The position numbers and the translations under genes are program-made. From NCBI RefSeq assembly GCF_900102345.1, contig NZ_FNKB01000001.1, positions 1,550,001 to 1,614,000 on the forward strand: a DNA stretch of 64,000 bases. The letters run 5' to 3'. Shown here in pieces: positions 8,208-16,787 of this stretch. Numbering within the stretch: position 1 is the first letter of the stretch; every line of letters begins with the position of its first letter. This stretch comes from Leucobacter chromiiresistens. Its GTDB lineage: Bacteria; Actinomycetota; Actinomycetes; Actinomycetales; Microbacteriaceae. A model generated the notes under the pieces. That model worked only from the letters and a program-made list of their open reading frames with translations. It did no database searches and was not told the DNA's origin.

Positions 8208-9430
8208 GCGGGTTCGGCGATCCGGCCGCCGTCGAGACGGCCGCGGCGAGCCTGCGCAGCGGCGCGCAGGCCGCCGAGCGCGCCCGGAACGAGGCGGCCC
8301 GCGCGCGGCCCGACACCTGGACGGGTGCGGCGGCCGACGCCTACCGGGCGGCGCTCGAGCGGACGCTGCCCGAGACCCTGAACATCGCCGATGCACTCGA
8401 CGCGGCGGGCTCCACGCTGCGCCGGTACGCCGCGGTGCAGCGCGAGGCCGCGTCGGCCTTCGCGGAGGCGCAGGACGACGTCGACCGCTCGGCCCGTGCG
8501 CTGCGCGGCAACCCGCTCGACCTCGGCGCGGCGCTGACGGGTCTGCGGGCGGAGTTCGCGGCGACGGCGGCGCTCGGGCAGCTGCAGGAGGCGGCGGCGA
8601 CTGCGGCCGCGGAACTGCGCGCCGCCATCGGCGAGGAGGGCGACGGGCGGCCCTGGTGGGATCCGTTCGGCTGGTTCAACGATGCGGAGGACCCCGATGA
8701 GCGGGTCTCCGACAACATCCTCGACGACGACGCCTTCGACCCCGACGACGTGGCGCAGGGCAGCATCGGCGACTGCTTCATGCTGAGCTCGGTCGTGGCG
8801 CTGCTGAACACCGACGCCGGCGACGCGTTCATCCGCGACCACGTGCGCTGGGACGCCGAGCGGGAGGGGTACTGGGTCACCCTCTACGCGAACGGGGAGC
8901 CCGAAGAGGTCTTCGTCGAGTACGTCTTCGACAACGGGGCGAAGCAGAGCGACTGGGACTGGTGGATCTTCGGCGGCGACAAGCCGTCGATCGCCGCCCT
9001 CTACGAGGCGGCCATCCGTCAGGAGTACGGGTACGACTTCATCGACGGCGGCGTGCCCGCCGAGGCGATGGAGATCATCACCGGGCACCCGGTCGACGTC
9101 ATCGAGAACGGCAACTACGCAGGCCTCGACGCCGATCAGGTCGACGAGCTGCGCGACGTGCTCGACGACGGCGGGCAGGTCGTCATCTCGTCTCCCCGGA
9201 GCGGCGACCACCAGATCACGGTCACCGACCCCGACGGGAACTCCCGCGAGGTCGACGTCGTCACCTCGCACTCGTACGTGATCACCCGCATCGACCCCGA
9301 CGGGAGCGTGTGGATGCGCAACCCGTGGGGCCCCGGCAACAGCGCCGACGGCGGCGGCGAGTTCCGCGTCAGTGCTGCGGACGTCGAGGATCTGTTCTGG
9401 CGGGCGACGATGACGAACGTCACGGAGTAG
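8204..9430 (+). CDS. WXG100-like domain fused to calpain-type cysteine protease
   Basis: A 408-residue protein. Residues 1-140 are helical, with a W-T-G-A-A-A-D-A-Y turn near residue 42 as in WXG100/ESX-exported proteins. The rest is a peptidase C2 (calpain) core. The motif QGSIGDCFMLSS places the nucleophile at Cys191, TSHSYVITRI gives His356, and WMRNPWGP gives Asn373, so the full triad is present. GTG 8204 was chosen for its GTGA overlap; GTGs at 8192 and 8201 are alternatives. No signal peptide is seen, so a type VII (ESX) route is the likely exit, although no secretion genes lie in this window. It is probably a secreted protease effector or toxin (inference). Confidence 0.85.
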   Translation: MSGFGDPAAVETAAASLRSGAQAAERARNEAARARPDTWTGAAADAYRAALERTLPETLNIADALDAAGSTLRRYAAVQREAASAFAEAQDDVDRSARALRGNPLDLGAALTGLRAEFAATAALGQLQEAAATAAAELRAAIGEEGDGRPWWDPFGWFNDAEDPDERVSDNILDDDAFDPDDVAQGSIGDCFMLSSVVALLNTDAGDAFIRDHVRWDAEREGYWVTLYANGEPEEVFVEYVFDNGAKQSDWDWWIFGGDKPSIAALYEAAIRQEYGYDFIDGGVPAEAMEIITGHPVDVIENGNYAGLDADQVDELRDVLDDGGQVVISSPRSGDHQITVTDPDGNSREVDVVTSHSYVITRIDPDGSVWMRNPWGPGNSADGGGEFRVSAADVEDLFWRATMTNVTE

Positions 9431-9478
9431 CGCGCTCGGAACGGGAGCGGCGTACAGGCGCTCGGAACGGGTGCGCAC

Positions 9479-9519
9479 GACGAAGCCCCCGGATCCTGAT
9501 CGGATCCGGGGGCTTCGTC
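9479..9519. terminator. Strong hairpin between convergent genes
   Basis: Perfect 18-bp arms (9479-9496 and 9502-9519) around a 5-base loop. There is no T-run on either side. It lies between the calpain gene stop and the convergent surface-protein stop, so it probably ends both transcripts. Confidence 0.7.
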
Positions 9520-9554
9520 GCACCCGCAGGTGATGCGCGAGTCGAGCGCGGAGC

Positions 9555-12500
9555 TCAGCCGACGCGGCGGCGGCGGGCCAGCGCGAGCCCGCCGACGAGC
9601 CCGCCCATCAGCAGCAGTGCGCCGCCGAGGAGAGCTGCGGGAGCCGAGTCCGCACCGGTGGTGGCGAGCCCGCCGCCCGAACCGGAGCCGGTGCCGGCGG
9701 GTGCTGCGGGATCACCCGGCGCTGCGGGAGCGGGCGCAGCGGCATCCGCGGCGTCCACGTAGCCCTCGAACGCGAAGGTGAGCAGCTCACCGGTGCCGTT
9801 GTCGACCGTGATGATGAACGAGTACGGCCCCTCGTGCAGCGGGGTGCCGCTCAGGATGCCGGTCACCGGGTCGAGGCTCAGCCCCTCGGGCAGCGCGCCG
9901 CTGGTGACGCGGTACGTCGGCGCGGGGTCGGAATCGACGCCCTCGCTCAGGTCGATCTCGAGGTACTTGCCCTGCTGCAGCTGGGGCAGCTTCACCGTCG
10001 ACCCGGGGGCCTGCGCGGGCGACTTCACGACGGTGCCTGAGAACTCCTGCGCGATCGCCTCGCCGACGCCGTTCGACGCGGTGATGGTGAACGCGAAGGC
10101 GCCCGACTGCGTCGGCGTGCCGGTGATGGCGCCGGTGAGCTCGTTCAGGGCGAGGCCCGCCGGAAGGGTGCCCGACGTGACCGAGTAGGTCGCCGCGGGG
10201 GTGCCCTGTGCGAAGACGCCGTCGGTGAACGCGGTGCCCACGCGCAGGTCGCCGATGGTGCGATCGACCCAGACGGGAGCGTCGGTCACGACGCCGGTGA
10301 GCTCGAGCGGCACGGGATCGCCGATGCCGTTCGATGCGCCCAACGTCACTGAGTAGGAGCCCGCGGTGGTCGGCGTGCCGATGATCTCACCGGTCGTCTC
10401 GTTCAGCGACAGCCCCTCGGGCAGCGCGCCCGACAGGATCGCGTACGTCGGAGCCGGGGTGCCCGAGGCGGTGAACGCCGTGGAGACGGCGACCCCGGTC
10501 TGCAGCGCGAGGCCATCGTGCTCATTCCAGACCGGGGCCTGGTCGACGACGCCCGAGAACTCGCGCGTCGCATCGGTGCCGACGCCGTTGGTCGCGGTGA
10601 CGGTGAACGCGTACTCGCCGGCCGTCGTCGGCGAACCGCTGAACGCGCCCGTGAGCGGGTTGAGCGAGACGCCCTGCGGCAGCTCGCCCGCGGTCACCAC
10701 GTACACCGGAGCGGGGGTGCCGCCGGCCTGCAGCGTTCCGGTCGCGCCCGCACCGACGATCCAGTGCCCGGGGTCCCCGGTGATGGCGCCCGGCGCGGCG
10801 ACGACGGTGCCCGAGACGTTGAGGCCCTGGGTGCCCTGCGTGTTCGTCGCGAGGATCACGAACGAGTACGGACCTGCCTCGGTCGGCGTGCCGCTGATGC
10901 GACCCGTCGCCCCGTCGAGGGTGAGCCCCGCGGGCAGTGCGCCCGCGCTGATCGAGTACGTCGGCGCCGGGGTGCCGGTCGCGGTGAAGGTCACGTCGAG
11001 CGCTTCGCCCACCTCGGGGGCCCAGCCGACGGCGATGCTCCAGTTCGGAGCCTCCTCGACGGTGCCCGTGAACTCGCGGGTCGTCGCCGTGTCGATGCCG
11101 TTCGACGCGGTCACGGTGAAGGCGTACTCGCCCGCCGTGGTCGGCGTGCCCGAGAACGCGCCGGTGGCCGGGTCGAGCGTCACGCCGGCGGGCAGTGCGC
11201 CCGCGGTGACGGTGAAGGCGGGAGCGGGGGTGCCGGTCGCGGCGACGGCGCCCGTCGATCCGCTGCCGACGACGAAGGCGGCGGGGCCGCCGGTGATCGC
11301 ACCGGGAGCCGCGTTGACGGTGCCCGAGACCTCGAGATCGGCGGTGCCGGTCGGGTTCGTCGCGCGCAGGGTGAACGCGTACGCGCCGGCCCCGGTCGGG
11401 GTGCCCGACACGACGCCGGTGGTGGCGTTCAGCGCGAGCCCCTCGGGGAGCGCGCCGTCGACCACCGAGTAGGTCGGCTTGGTCGCGCCGCTCGCGGTGA
11501 AGGTCACGGAGACGGCGTTGCCGGCGACGGGATCGCCGAGCGACTGCGGCGTCCACACCGGGGCGGCGGGGGCGCCGCACACGAAGCCGTTCAGCGGCGT
11601 CGACACCGAGGTGGTCTCGCCGATCGCGTTCACCTTCGTGACGCTCACGCGCAGCTGGCTGCCGGGGGAGTCGACGAGGTAGCAGGAGTCGCTCGTGGCG
11701 CCGGCGATCGGGGTCGCCGGGCCGCCGTTCACCGACTGCGTCCACTGCACGCGCGTCGCCGTGATCGGGGATCCGCCGTCGAGCCAGGTGCCCTCGTTGA
11801 CGGAGATGGTGTCGCCCTCGTTCGTGGAACCGGTGATGAAGGGGAGACCGGCGTTCACGGGCGCGGTGCGCGCCGCGAGCACGCGGAAGGACTGCGGGGT
11901 GGTCTCGGCGGGTACGTACTCGCCGCCGCCGGCCTGGTTGGCCACGATGGTGCAGGTGCCCACATTGCCGGTGAAGGTCACCGTGCTGCCGTTCACCGCG
12001 CAGATCGAGGTGGTGCTCGTGCTGAAGGTCACGGCGCCGCCCGGCGCCGTCGCGCTGACCGTGAGCGGGCCGTCGGCGACGACCCGGTCGGAGAGCTGCC
12101 CGAAGTCGATCGGGTTCGCCTGGCCGAGCTTGAGCACGTTGTCGATGTACATGTTCGAGCCGATGGCGAAGCCGCCGGTCTGGTCGTACGTGCCGTTGAC
12201 GAAGCGGAACCGGTAGGTGCCGTCGGCAGGGATCGTCTTGCTCGACGTCGTCCAGTTCTGAGTGCCGCCGCGGCCGTATGCGATCAGTGTGTGATCGGCC
12301 GGCGTGCCGTACCCCTGGCCGTCGACCCGCACGAGGTACGCGTAGACCTCGTAGTCGTCGCTGAGGCGCTGCGCCGCCCAGTCGAACGACACCGCCTGGC
12401 CGACGGTCGCGGTGAACGGCTGCGAGTAGACCTCAGGCCCGAACGACGAGCAGTACGTCGTGAGCCCGCCGAACGTGTTGTTGTTCGCGCAGTTGCCGCC

Positions 12501-12929
12501 CGACGTCAGCTGCAGGGCGCCGGTGCGGCCCAGGAAGGGGACGTTCGTCGCGGAGCTGAACGACATCGAGCTGGATCGCTCGTCGCTCTCGCGCTGCCAG
12601 CCGATATTGGTGGCCGAGTAGTTCCAGTCGGTCACGAACTCGTACGGTTCGCCCGACTTCGCGTCGGTGCCGCGCACGGTGTACGGGCCGATGCCGCTGA
12701 TGGCGACCGGGCCGCGCTGCGAACGGCTCGCGAGGTCGCCGAGAATGACGCTGGAGTTGTTCGGGGTCTCGAACTGGATGTTCTCGACGGCGGCGGCTGC
12801 CGGCTCGGCCGAGCCGATCACCAGCCCCGAGAGAGCGACGGCGGCCGTCGCGGCGAGGGCGATCGCGCGACCGGCGCGAGATCGCAGACGATGCGTGCGT
12901 GCGCGCGGTACGCCAGACGATGACAACAT
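9555..12929 (-). CDS. Cell-wall-sorted surface protein with seven Ig-like repeats
   Basis: A 1124-residue exported protein. Residues 1-47 form a signal peptide (Arg-rich start, hydrophobic LAATAAVALSGLVIG, AEPAAAA cleavage region). Residues 50-270 form an N-terminal domain with Cys residues, resembling carbohydrate-binding or adhesin heads. A second short domain follows (270-360). From about 450 to 1055 come seven He_PIG-type Ig-like units, each with LPxGLxLxxxTGxxxGTPT. The C-terminus has LATTG, a hydrophobic helix and ARRRR, the layout recognised by class E sortases (LAxTG). GGGAG lies 3-7 bases upstream of the ATG. It is probably an adhesin or wall protein; the ligand is unknown. Confidence 0.85.
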   Translation of the reverse strand: MLSSSGVPRARTHRLRSRAGRAIALAATAAVALSGLVIGSAEPAAAAVENIQFETPNNSSVILGDLASRSQRGPVAISGIGPYTVRGTDAKSGEPYEFVTDWNYSATNIGWQRESDERSSSMSFSSATNVPFLGRTGALQLTSGGNCANNNTFGGLTTYCSSFGPEVYSQPFTATVGQAVSFDWAAQRLSDDYEVYAYLVRVDGQGYGTPADHTLIAYGRGGTQNWTTSSKTIPADGTYRFRFVNGTYDQTGGFAIGSNMYIDNVLKLGQANPIDFGQLSDRVVADGPLTVSATAPGGAVTFSTSTTSICAVNGSTVTFTGNVGTCTIVANQAGGGEYVPAETTPQSFRVLAARTAPVNAGLPFITGSTNEGDTISVNEGTWLDGGSPITATRVQWTQSVNGGPATPIAGATSDSCYLVDSPGSQLRVSVTKVNAIGETTSVSTPLNGFVCGAPAAPVWTPQSLGDPVAGNAVSVTFTASGATKPTYSVVDGALPEGLALNATTGVVSGTPTGAGAYAFTLRATNPTGTADLEVSGTVNAAPGAITGGPAAFVVGSGSTGAVAATGTPAPAFTVTAGALPAGVTLDPATGAFSGTPTTAGEYAFTVTASNGIDTATTREFTGTVEEAPNWSIAVGWAPEVGEALDVTFTATGTPAPTYSISAGALPAGLTLDGATGRISGTPTEAGPYSFVILATNTQGTQGLNVSGTVVAAPGAITGDPGHWIVGAGATGTLQAGGTPAPVYVVTAGELPQGVSLNPLTGAFSGSPTTAGEYAFTVTATNGVGTDATREFSGVVDQAPVWNEHDGLALQTGVAVSTAFTASGTPAPTYAILSGALPEGLSLNETTGEIIGTPTTAGSYSVTLGASNGIGDPVPLELTGVVTDAPVWVDRTIGDLRVGTAFTDGVFAQGTPAATYSVTSGTLPAGLALNELTGAITGTPTQSGAFAFTITASNGVGEAIAQEFSGTVVKSPAQAPGSTVKLPQLQQGKYLEIDLSEGVDSDPAPTYRVTSGALPEGLSLDPVTGILSGTPLHEGPYSFIITVDNGTGELLTFAFEGYVDAADAAAPAPAAPGDPAAPAGTGSGSGGGLATTGADSAPAALLGGALLLMGGLVGGLALARRRRVG
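9750..11570 (-). repeat. DNA array encoding seven Ig-like repeats
   Basis: Seven coding units of about 85-90 codons. Two spacer types alternate in the upstream half: units 1 and 3 follow an A-P-x-W-type spacer and units 2 and 4 follow an A-A-P-G-A-I-T-G-type spacer. This suggests growth by duplication of a two-unit block, with the last three units added singly. Confidence 0.7.
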
Positions 12930-12956
12930 GTGCTCCCAGATACCTCTGCGACATGT

Positions 12957-13005
12957 TGAGTGATCTTCATGCCTGGTTCAACAGTGAATTGACCGTGATC
13001 ACTCA
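12957..13005. promoter_or_regulatory. Nine-bp inverted repeat upstream of surface protein
   Basis: TGAGTGATC (12957-12965) and GATCACTCA (12997-13005) are perfect inverted copies 31 bp apart. They lie 28-76 bases upstream of the surface protein ATG and could be an operator that loops or binds two dimers. No cognate regulator is adjacent. Confidence 0.35.
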
Positions 13006-13012
13006 CGTCCCC

Positions 13013-13090
13013 CGCGTGAAAGATAGCCCAGTCGACGTGGCGCCCAGGTACGCTGCGGCAGTTTTTCACCCGCGCTTTCACCCGCGGGTG
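13013..13090. repeat. TTTCAC(C)CGCG motif cluster and CACCCGCGGGTG palindrome
   Basis: TTTCACCCGCG occurs at 13064-13074 and 13076-13086 (12-bp period), and an inverted close copy, CGCGTGAAA, lies at 13013-13021. The 12-bp palindrome CACCCGCGGGTG covers 13079-13090. They fill the 312-bp gap between the surface protein and the AI-2E-type gene. Nothing else was seen there. Confidence 0.35.
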
Positions 13091-13241
13091 CACCCCCGAG
13101 TGCTGCGCGCGGTGCGACGCGGCCCCGCTCGCCCGCCGCGACACGCGACGACCCGCAACGGGATGAGCTTGACCCGCACCCCGCCGAGTGGTCGACTGGC
13201 ACCGGGTGGCGCTGCGCGGCACCCGGACGAAGGGGAACGAC

Positions 13242-14447
13242 ATGCTGCGGTGGTGGGCTGCGAAAGAGAGTGCAGAAGAGGGGCCGGGGAAGGCCGTGTC
13301 GAGCCCGGGGTACATCCCCTGGGGCAACGGCGCTCGCATCAACCCCTTCACGTTCGGCCTGCTCGGCGCGCTCGGCGTGCTCGTCGCCCTGCTCATCGGC
13401 GCGATCATCGGCCAGCTCGGCACGGTGCTCGTCTACGTGGGCGTCGCCCTCTTCCTCTCGCTCGGCCTCGACCCGATCGTCTCGCGCATCGAGCGCAGGC
13501 TGCCGCGGCCCGCCGCCGTCGCGGTCGTCGTCGGCGGAGTGCTCCTCGCGTTCGCGGGCGTGCTGCTCGCGATCGTTCCCGTGCTCGTGCAGCAGATCAC
13601 GAATCTCGTCGAGAACGCCCCCCAGATGGTCGACGACATCGTGCACTCCGACTGGTACGCGTGGCTCACCGGCCAGCTCGGCACCGACTTCGACAGCGCC
13701 ATCTCGGGCGCCCTCGACTTCCTGCAGGATCCGACGAACCTGGGCGAGATCGGCGGCGGCATCGTCGCGGTCGGCGCGGGCATCGCGGGCGGGGTGACGG
13801 GGGTCATCATCGTGCTGATCCTGACCCTCTACTTCATGGCCTCCATGCGCGCCATGAAGCGCCTCGCCGTGCGCTTCGTGCCCGCCTACCACCGCCCCCG
13901 CTTCCGCGAACTGCTCGAAGACGTGTCGGGCGCCGTGGGCCGGTACGTGATCGGCCAGGTGAGCCTCGCACTCTGCAACGGCGTGCTGAGCCTCATCTTC
14001 CTCAGCATCATCGACGCCCCGCTCCCGGCGCTGCTCGCGCTCATCGCGTTCGTCGGATCGCTCATCCCGCTCGTCGGCACGCTGAGCGCGTCGATCATCA
14101 TCACCGCGGTCTGCCTGGTGAACTCGCCGATGACCGCGCTCACCGCGGGCATCTACTACCTCGTCTACATGCAGATCGAGGCGTACGTGCTCAGCCCGCG
14201 CATCATGAGCCGCGCCGTCGCCGTGCCGGGCTCCCTCGTGGTGATCGCCGCGGTCGGGGGCGGCGCGCTCGGCGGCATCCTCGGCGCGCTCGTCGCGATC
14301 CCGGTCGCCGCGAGCGTCATCATCATCGTGCAGAAGGTCGTGTTCCCGGCGCAGGACATGAAGCGGCTGCCCCCGGGGGAGCGGCCGCTCGCCGTGGAGA
14401 CGAGCGCCGACGAGCCCGCGGACGGCGTGCCGAGCGCCGAGGCGTGA
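13242..14447 (+). CDS. AI-2E family (PerM/UPF0118) transporter
   Basis: A 401-residue protein with about eight membrane helices in the usual 2 + long loop + 6 arrangement of the AI-2E/PerM family. Family members are associated with autoinducer export, sodium/proton exchange or solute efflux, so the substrate is open. The soluble loop after helix three (VQQITNLVENAPQMVDDIV) and the motif IPLVGTLSASIIITAVCLV are typical. The ATG at 13242 follows AAGGGGAACGAC; an upstream GTG at 13188 gives an 18-residue extension without a ribosome-binding site. It is a single gene, convergent with the flavoprotein gene. Confidence 0.8.
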   Translation: MLRWWAAKESAEEGPGKAVSSPGYIPWGNGARINPFTFGLLGALGVLVALLIGAIIGQLGTVLVYVGVALFLSLGLDPIVSRIERRLPRPAAVAVVVGGVLLAFAGVLLAIVPVLVQQITNLVENAPQMVDDIVHSDWYAWLTGQLGTDFDSAISGALDFLQDPTNLGEIGGGIVAVGAGIAGGVTGVIIVLILTLYFMASMRAMKRLAVRFVPAYHRPRFRELLEDVSGAVGRYVIGQVSLALCNGVLSLIFLSIIDAPLPALLALIAFVGSLIPLVGTLSASIIITAVCLVNSPMTALTAGIYYLVYMQIEAYVLSPRIMSRAVAVPGSLVVIAAVGGGALGGILGALVAIPVAASVIIIVQKVVFPAQDMKRLPPGERPLAVETSADEPADGVPSAEA

Positions 14448-14468
14448 GCGGGGCGCCGGATCGCGGGG

Positions 14469-15947
14469 CTACGCCAGCCGGTCGTTCGACCGCCCGTAGG
14501 ACTCGAGCAGCCGCAGCCAGATCTCGCTGATCGTCGGGTACGACGGCACGGCGTGCCACAGCCGCTCGAGCGGCACCTCGCCGACGATGGCGATCGTCGC
14601 CGCGTGCACGAGCTCGTGCACGTCGGGGCCCGCGAAGGTCGCGCCGACGAGCACGCCGCGATCCTCGTCGACCACCATGCGGGCCGTGCCGCGGTAGCCG
14701 TCGGCGTGCAGGCTCGCCCCCGCGACGTCGCCGAGCTCGTAGTCGACGACGCGCGTGTTGAGGCCCTGGTTCTCGGCTGCCGCCGCGGTCAATCCGACCG
14801 ACGCGATCGGCGGGTCGGTGAAGGTGACCTGCGGCACCGCCGCGTGATCCGCGGTCGCCGCGTGCCGGCCCCAGGGCTCGTCGCGCAGCGCGGTGCCGTT
14901 CGCGCGGGCGGCGATCGCATCGCCCGCCGCTCGCGCCTGGTACTTGCCCTGATGCGTCAGCAGCGCCCGGTGGTTCACGTCTCCGACGGCGTACAGCCAC
15001 TCGCCGGGGAGCGGCGCCCCGTCGGCGCCCAGCACGAGCAGCGTGTCGTCGGTGTCGAGCCAGGCGCCCGGCTCCAGGCCGACGCTGTCGAGGCCGAGAT
15101 CGGAGGTGCGGGGCACGCGGCCGGTCGCGACGAGGATCTCGTCGGCCTCGACGGTGTCGCCGCCGTCCGTCGTGATGCGCACGACCCCGTCGTCGCTCCG
15201 CTCCACGGAGGCGGGGGAGGTGCCGAGGCGCAGGTCGACGCCCAGCTCGCGCAGCGCGTCGCCCACGAGCTCGCCCGCGAAGGGCTCCTGGCCCGAGAGC
15301 AGCCCGCTCCGCGCGAGCACGGTCACCTGCGAGCCGAGCGAGGCGAACGCCGTGGCGAGCTCGGCGGCGATCACGCCCCCGCCGACGATCGCGAGGCGGG
15401 GCGGGATCACCTCGGTGCTCGTCGCCTCGCGGTTCGTCCAGGGGCTCGCGGCGGCCAGCCCGTCGATATCGGGCAGCAGCGCCGCCGAGCCGGTCGCCAC
15501 GACGACGGCGTGGCGCGCCCGGAGCACCGTGCCCGCCGCAGGGGCGTCGGCGGCCGCGCCGCTCTCCGCCGCGCGCACCGTGACCTCGCGCTCGCCCGCG
15601 ATCGCGCCGTGGCCCCGCACCAGCTCGATGCCGGCGCCCGCCACCCACTCGACCTGGCCGGAGTCGTCCCATCGGCTCGTGAACGAGTCGCGTCGGCGCA
15701 GCACGGCGGCGACGTCGACCGAGCCGCCGACCGCCTGCTTCGCGCCGTCGAGCCGCTGGGCGGCACGCACGGCCTCGCCCGAGCGCAGCAGCGCCTTCGA
15801 GGGCATGCACGCCCAGTACGAGCACTCGCCGCCCACCAGCTCGGACTCGACCAGGGCGACCGAGAGGCCGCCCTGCACGGCGCGGTCGGCCACGTTCTCG
15901 CCGACGGGGCCGGCTCCGATCACGATGACGTCGTACTCAGCAGACAT
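14469..15947 (-). CDS. FAD-dependent pyridine nucleotide-disulfide oxidoreductase
   Basis: A 492-residue class I flavoprotein disulfide reductase of the lipoamide dehydrogenase/mercuric reductase/LpdA type. An FAD-binding GAGPVGENVA lies at residues 11-20, the redox-active pair is Cys42 and Cys47 in GGECSYWACMPSK, an NAD(P)-binding IVGGGVIAAELA sits in the middle, and HAVPSYPTISE lies at the C-terminal dimerisation domain. It has no lipoyl domain and no dehydrogenase complex genes nearby. It may therefore reduce quinones or disulfides, like the mycobacterial LpdA/FprA-type enzymes, rather than serve pyruvate dehydrogenase. AAGGAG is well placed before the ATG. Confidence 0.85.
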   Translation of the reverse strand: MSAEYDVIVIGAGPVGENVADRAVQGGLSVALVESELVGGECSYWACMPSKALLRSGEAVRAAQRLDGAKQAVGGSVDVAAVLRRRDSFTSRWDDSGQVEWVAGAGIELVRGHGAIAGEREVTVRAAESGAAADAPAAGTVLRARHAVVVATGSAALLPDIDGLAAASPWTNREATSTEVIPPRLAIVGGGVIAAELATAFASLGSQVTVLARSGLLSGQEPFAGELVGDALRELGVDLRLGTSPASVERSDDGVVRITTDGGDTVEADEILVATGRVPRTSDLGLDSVGLEPGAWLDTDDTLLVLGADGAPLPGEWLYAVGDVNHRALLTHQGKYQARAAGDAIAARANGTALRDEPWGRHAATADHAAVPQVTFTDPPIASVGLTAAAAENQGLNTRVVDYELGDVAGASLHADGYRGTARMVVDEDRGVLVGATFAGPDVHELVHAATIAIVGEVPLERLWHAVPSYPTISEIWLRLLESYGRSNDRLA

Positions 15948-15990
15948 GGTGCTCCTTCTCGATCGCAGCGGTGCTCTCCGATCCGCATGC

Positions 15991-15996
15991 TACCGT
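15991..15996 (+). promoter_or_regulatory. -10 element TACCGT upstream of FBP gene
   Basis: TGC-TACCGT within a 16-base stretch, ATGCTACCGTTGCCGG, that is repeated exactly at 58823. Six bases later comes GTG (16003), the start of a 23-codon open frame. Transcription from here would also reach the FBP gene at 16255. Confidence 0.45.
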
Positions 15997-16002
15997 TGCC
16001 GG

Positions 16003-16074
16003 GTGAACGATGCGCAGCGAATGCCCCTGGGGCGTGGGGAGGTCGTCGGCGGAGTCTCCGCCCTCGACAGCTGA
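16003..16074 (+). CDS. Possible leaderless 23-residue peptide
   Basis: A short frame, MNDAQRMPLGRGEVVGGVSA and so on, starts six bases after the TACCGT box, which is the spacing used by six larger leaderless genes in this window. The peptide has no known family. It may be a translated leader of the FBP gene 180 bases downstream, or chance. The remaining gap to 16254 holds nothing else recognisable. Confidence 0.3.
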   Translation: MNDAQRMPLGRGEVVGGVSALDS

Positions 16075-16254
16075 CTCCGCCGCTCGGCGATGCGCGCCGC
16101 GTGCCGCGGCCCCGCCGAGACGCACCCGCACCCCCGTCGGGGCGCGGGCCCTCCCACCCACACCCGGGCATCTCGAGTCGCACCCGAGCGACGCGCCGCC
16201 GACGCCGACGCTCGGCGTCCCGGCCGAATGCCCCCGTTCGAACAGGACACGCTC

Positions 16255-16749
16255 ATGCTTCCGCTCACCGCAGACACCATCCGCTCCAGCTTCATCAACG
16301 CCTCGCGAAAAGAGGTCTCCGTAGCGGGGCTGCCCGACGACCTCGACACCCGCGACTGGGATTCCCTCGACTACCTCGGCTGGCACGACCCCAAGTTCGC
16401 GGGTCGCGCCTACGCGGTGCTCCCCGCCCCCGACGGTGCGCCGGCCGGCGTGCTGCTGCGCCAGTCGAACGCGGCGCCCCAGCGGCGGCAGATCTGCGAG
16501 TGGTGCCGCGACCCCCGTCTCATCAACGAGGTGGTCTTCTTCTCCGCTCGACGCGTCGGCGAATCGGGCCGGCGCGGCAACACCGTCGGCAGCCTGCTGT
16601 GCCGCAACTTCCAGTGCTCCTGGGTGGTCCGCGCCGATCCGCCCGCACCCTACGACGGCTTCGACATGGACGCCGACCGGCGGCGCCGCATCGAGCGGCT
16701 GCAGCAGCGGGTCGCCGGCTTCGCCGACATGCTGATCACCGGGCGCTAG
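16255..16749 (+). CDS. FBP-domain protein, FusB-like zinc finger (EF-G binding)
   Basis: A 164-residue protein with an FBP-type C-terminal treble-clef zinc finger: Cys81 and Cys84 in ICEWC, Cys116 and Cys121 in LLCRNFQC. In Staphylococcus, FusB/FusC of this fold bind elongation factor G and release it from fusidic-acid-stalled ribosomes. Chromosomal homologues are common in actinobacteria and their normal role is ribosome or EF-G handling. ATG 16255 follows AGGAC; an upstream ATG at 16228 would add nine residues. Its stop codon TAG lies inside the 6-bp target site of the adjacent IS, so the reading frame is intact but its 3' untranslated region has been displaced. Confidence 0.75.
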   Translation: MLPLTADTIRSSFINASRKEVSVAGLPDDLDTRDWDSLDYLGWHDPKFAGRAYAVLPAPDGAPAGVLLRQSNAAPQRRQICEWCRDPRLINEVVFFSARRVGESGRRGNTVGSLLCRNFQCSWVVRADPPAPYDGFDMDADRRRRIERLQQRVAGFADMLITGR

Positions 16750-16787
16750 CTGTACTTGGTCATGAGGTTGGTATCACGAGGGGAAGG

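Noticed and set aside
9750..11570. Tandem repeats as mobile or CRISPR-like element
   Set aside because: The repeats are in frame and encode Ig-like protein domains.
10518..12923. 801-codon frame opposite the surface protein
   Set aside because: Composition is almost only Arg, Ala, Gly, Val and Asp without motifs, while the opposite strand has signal peptide, repeats and sorting signal.
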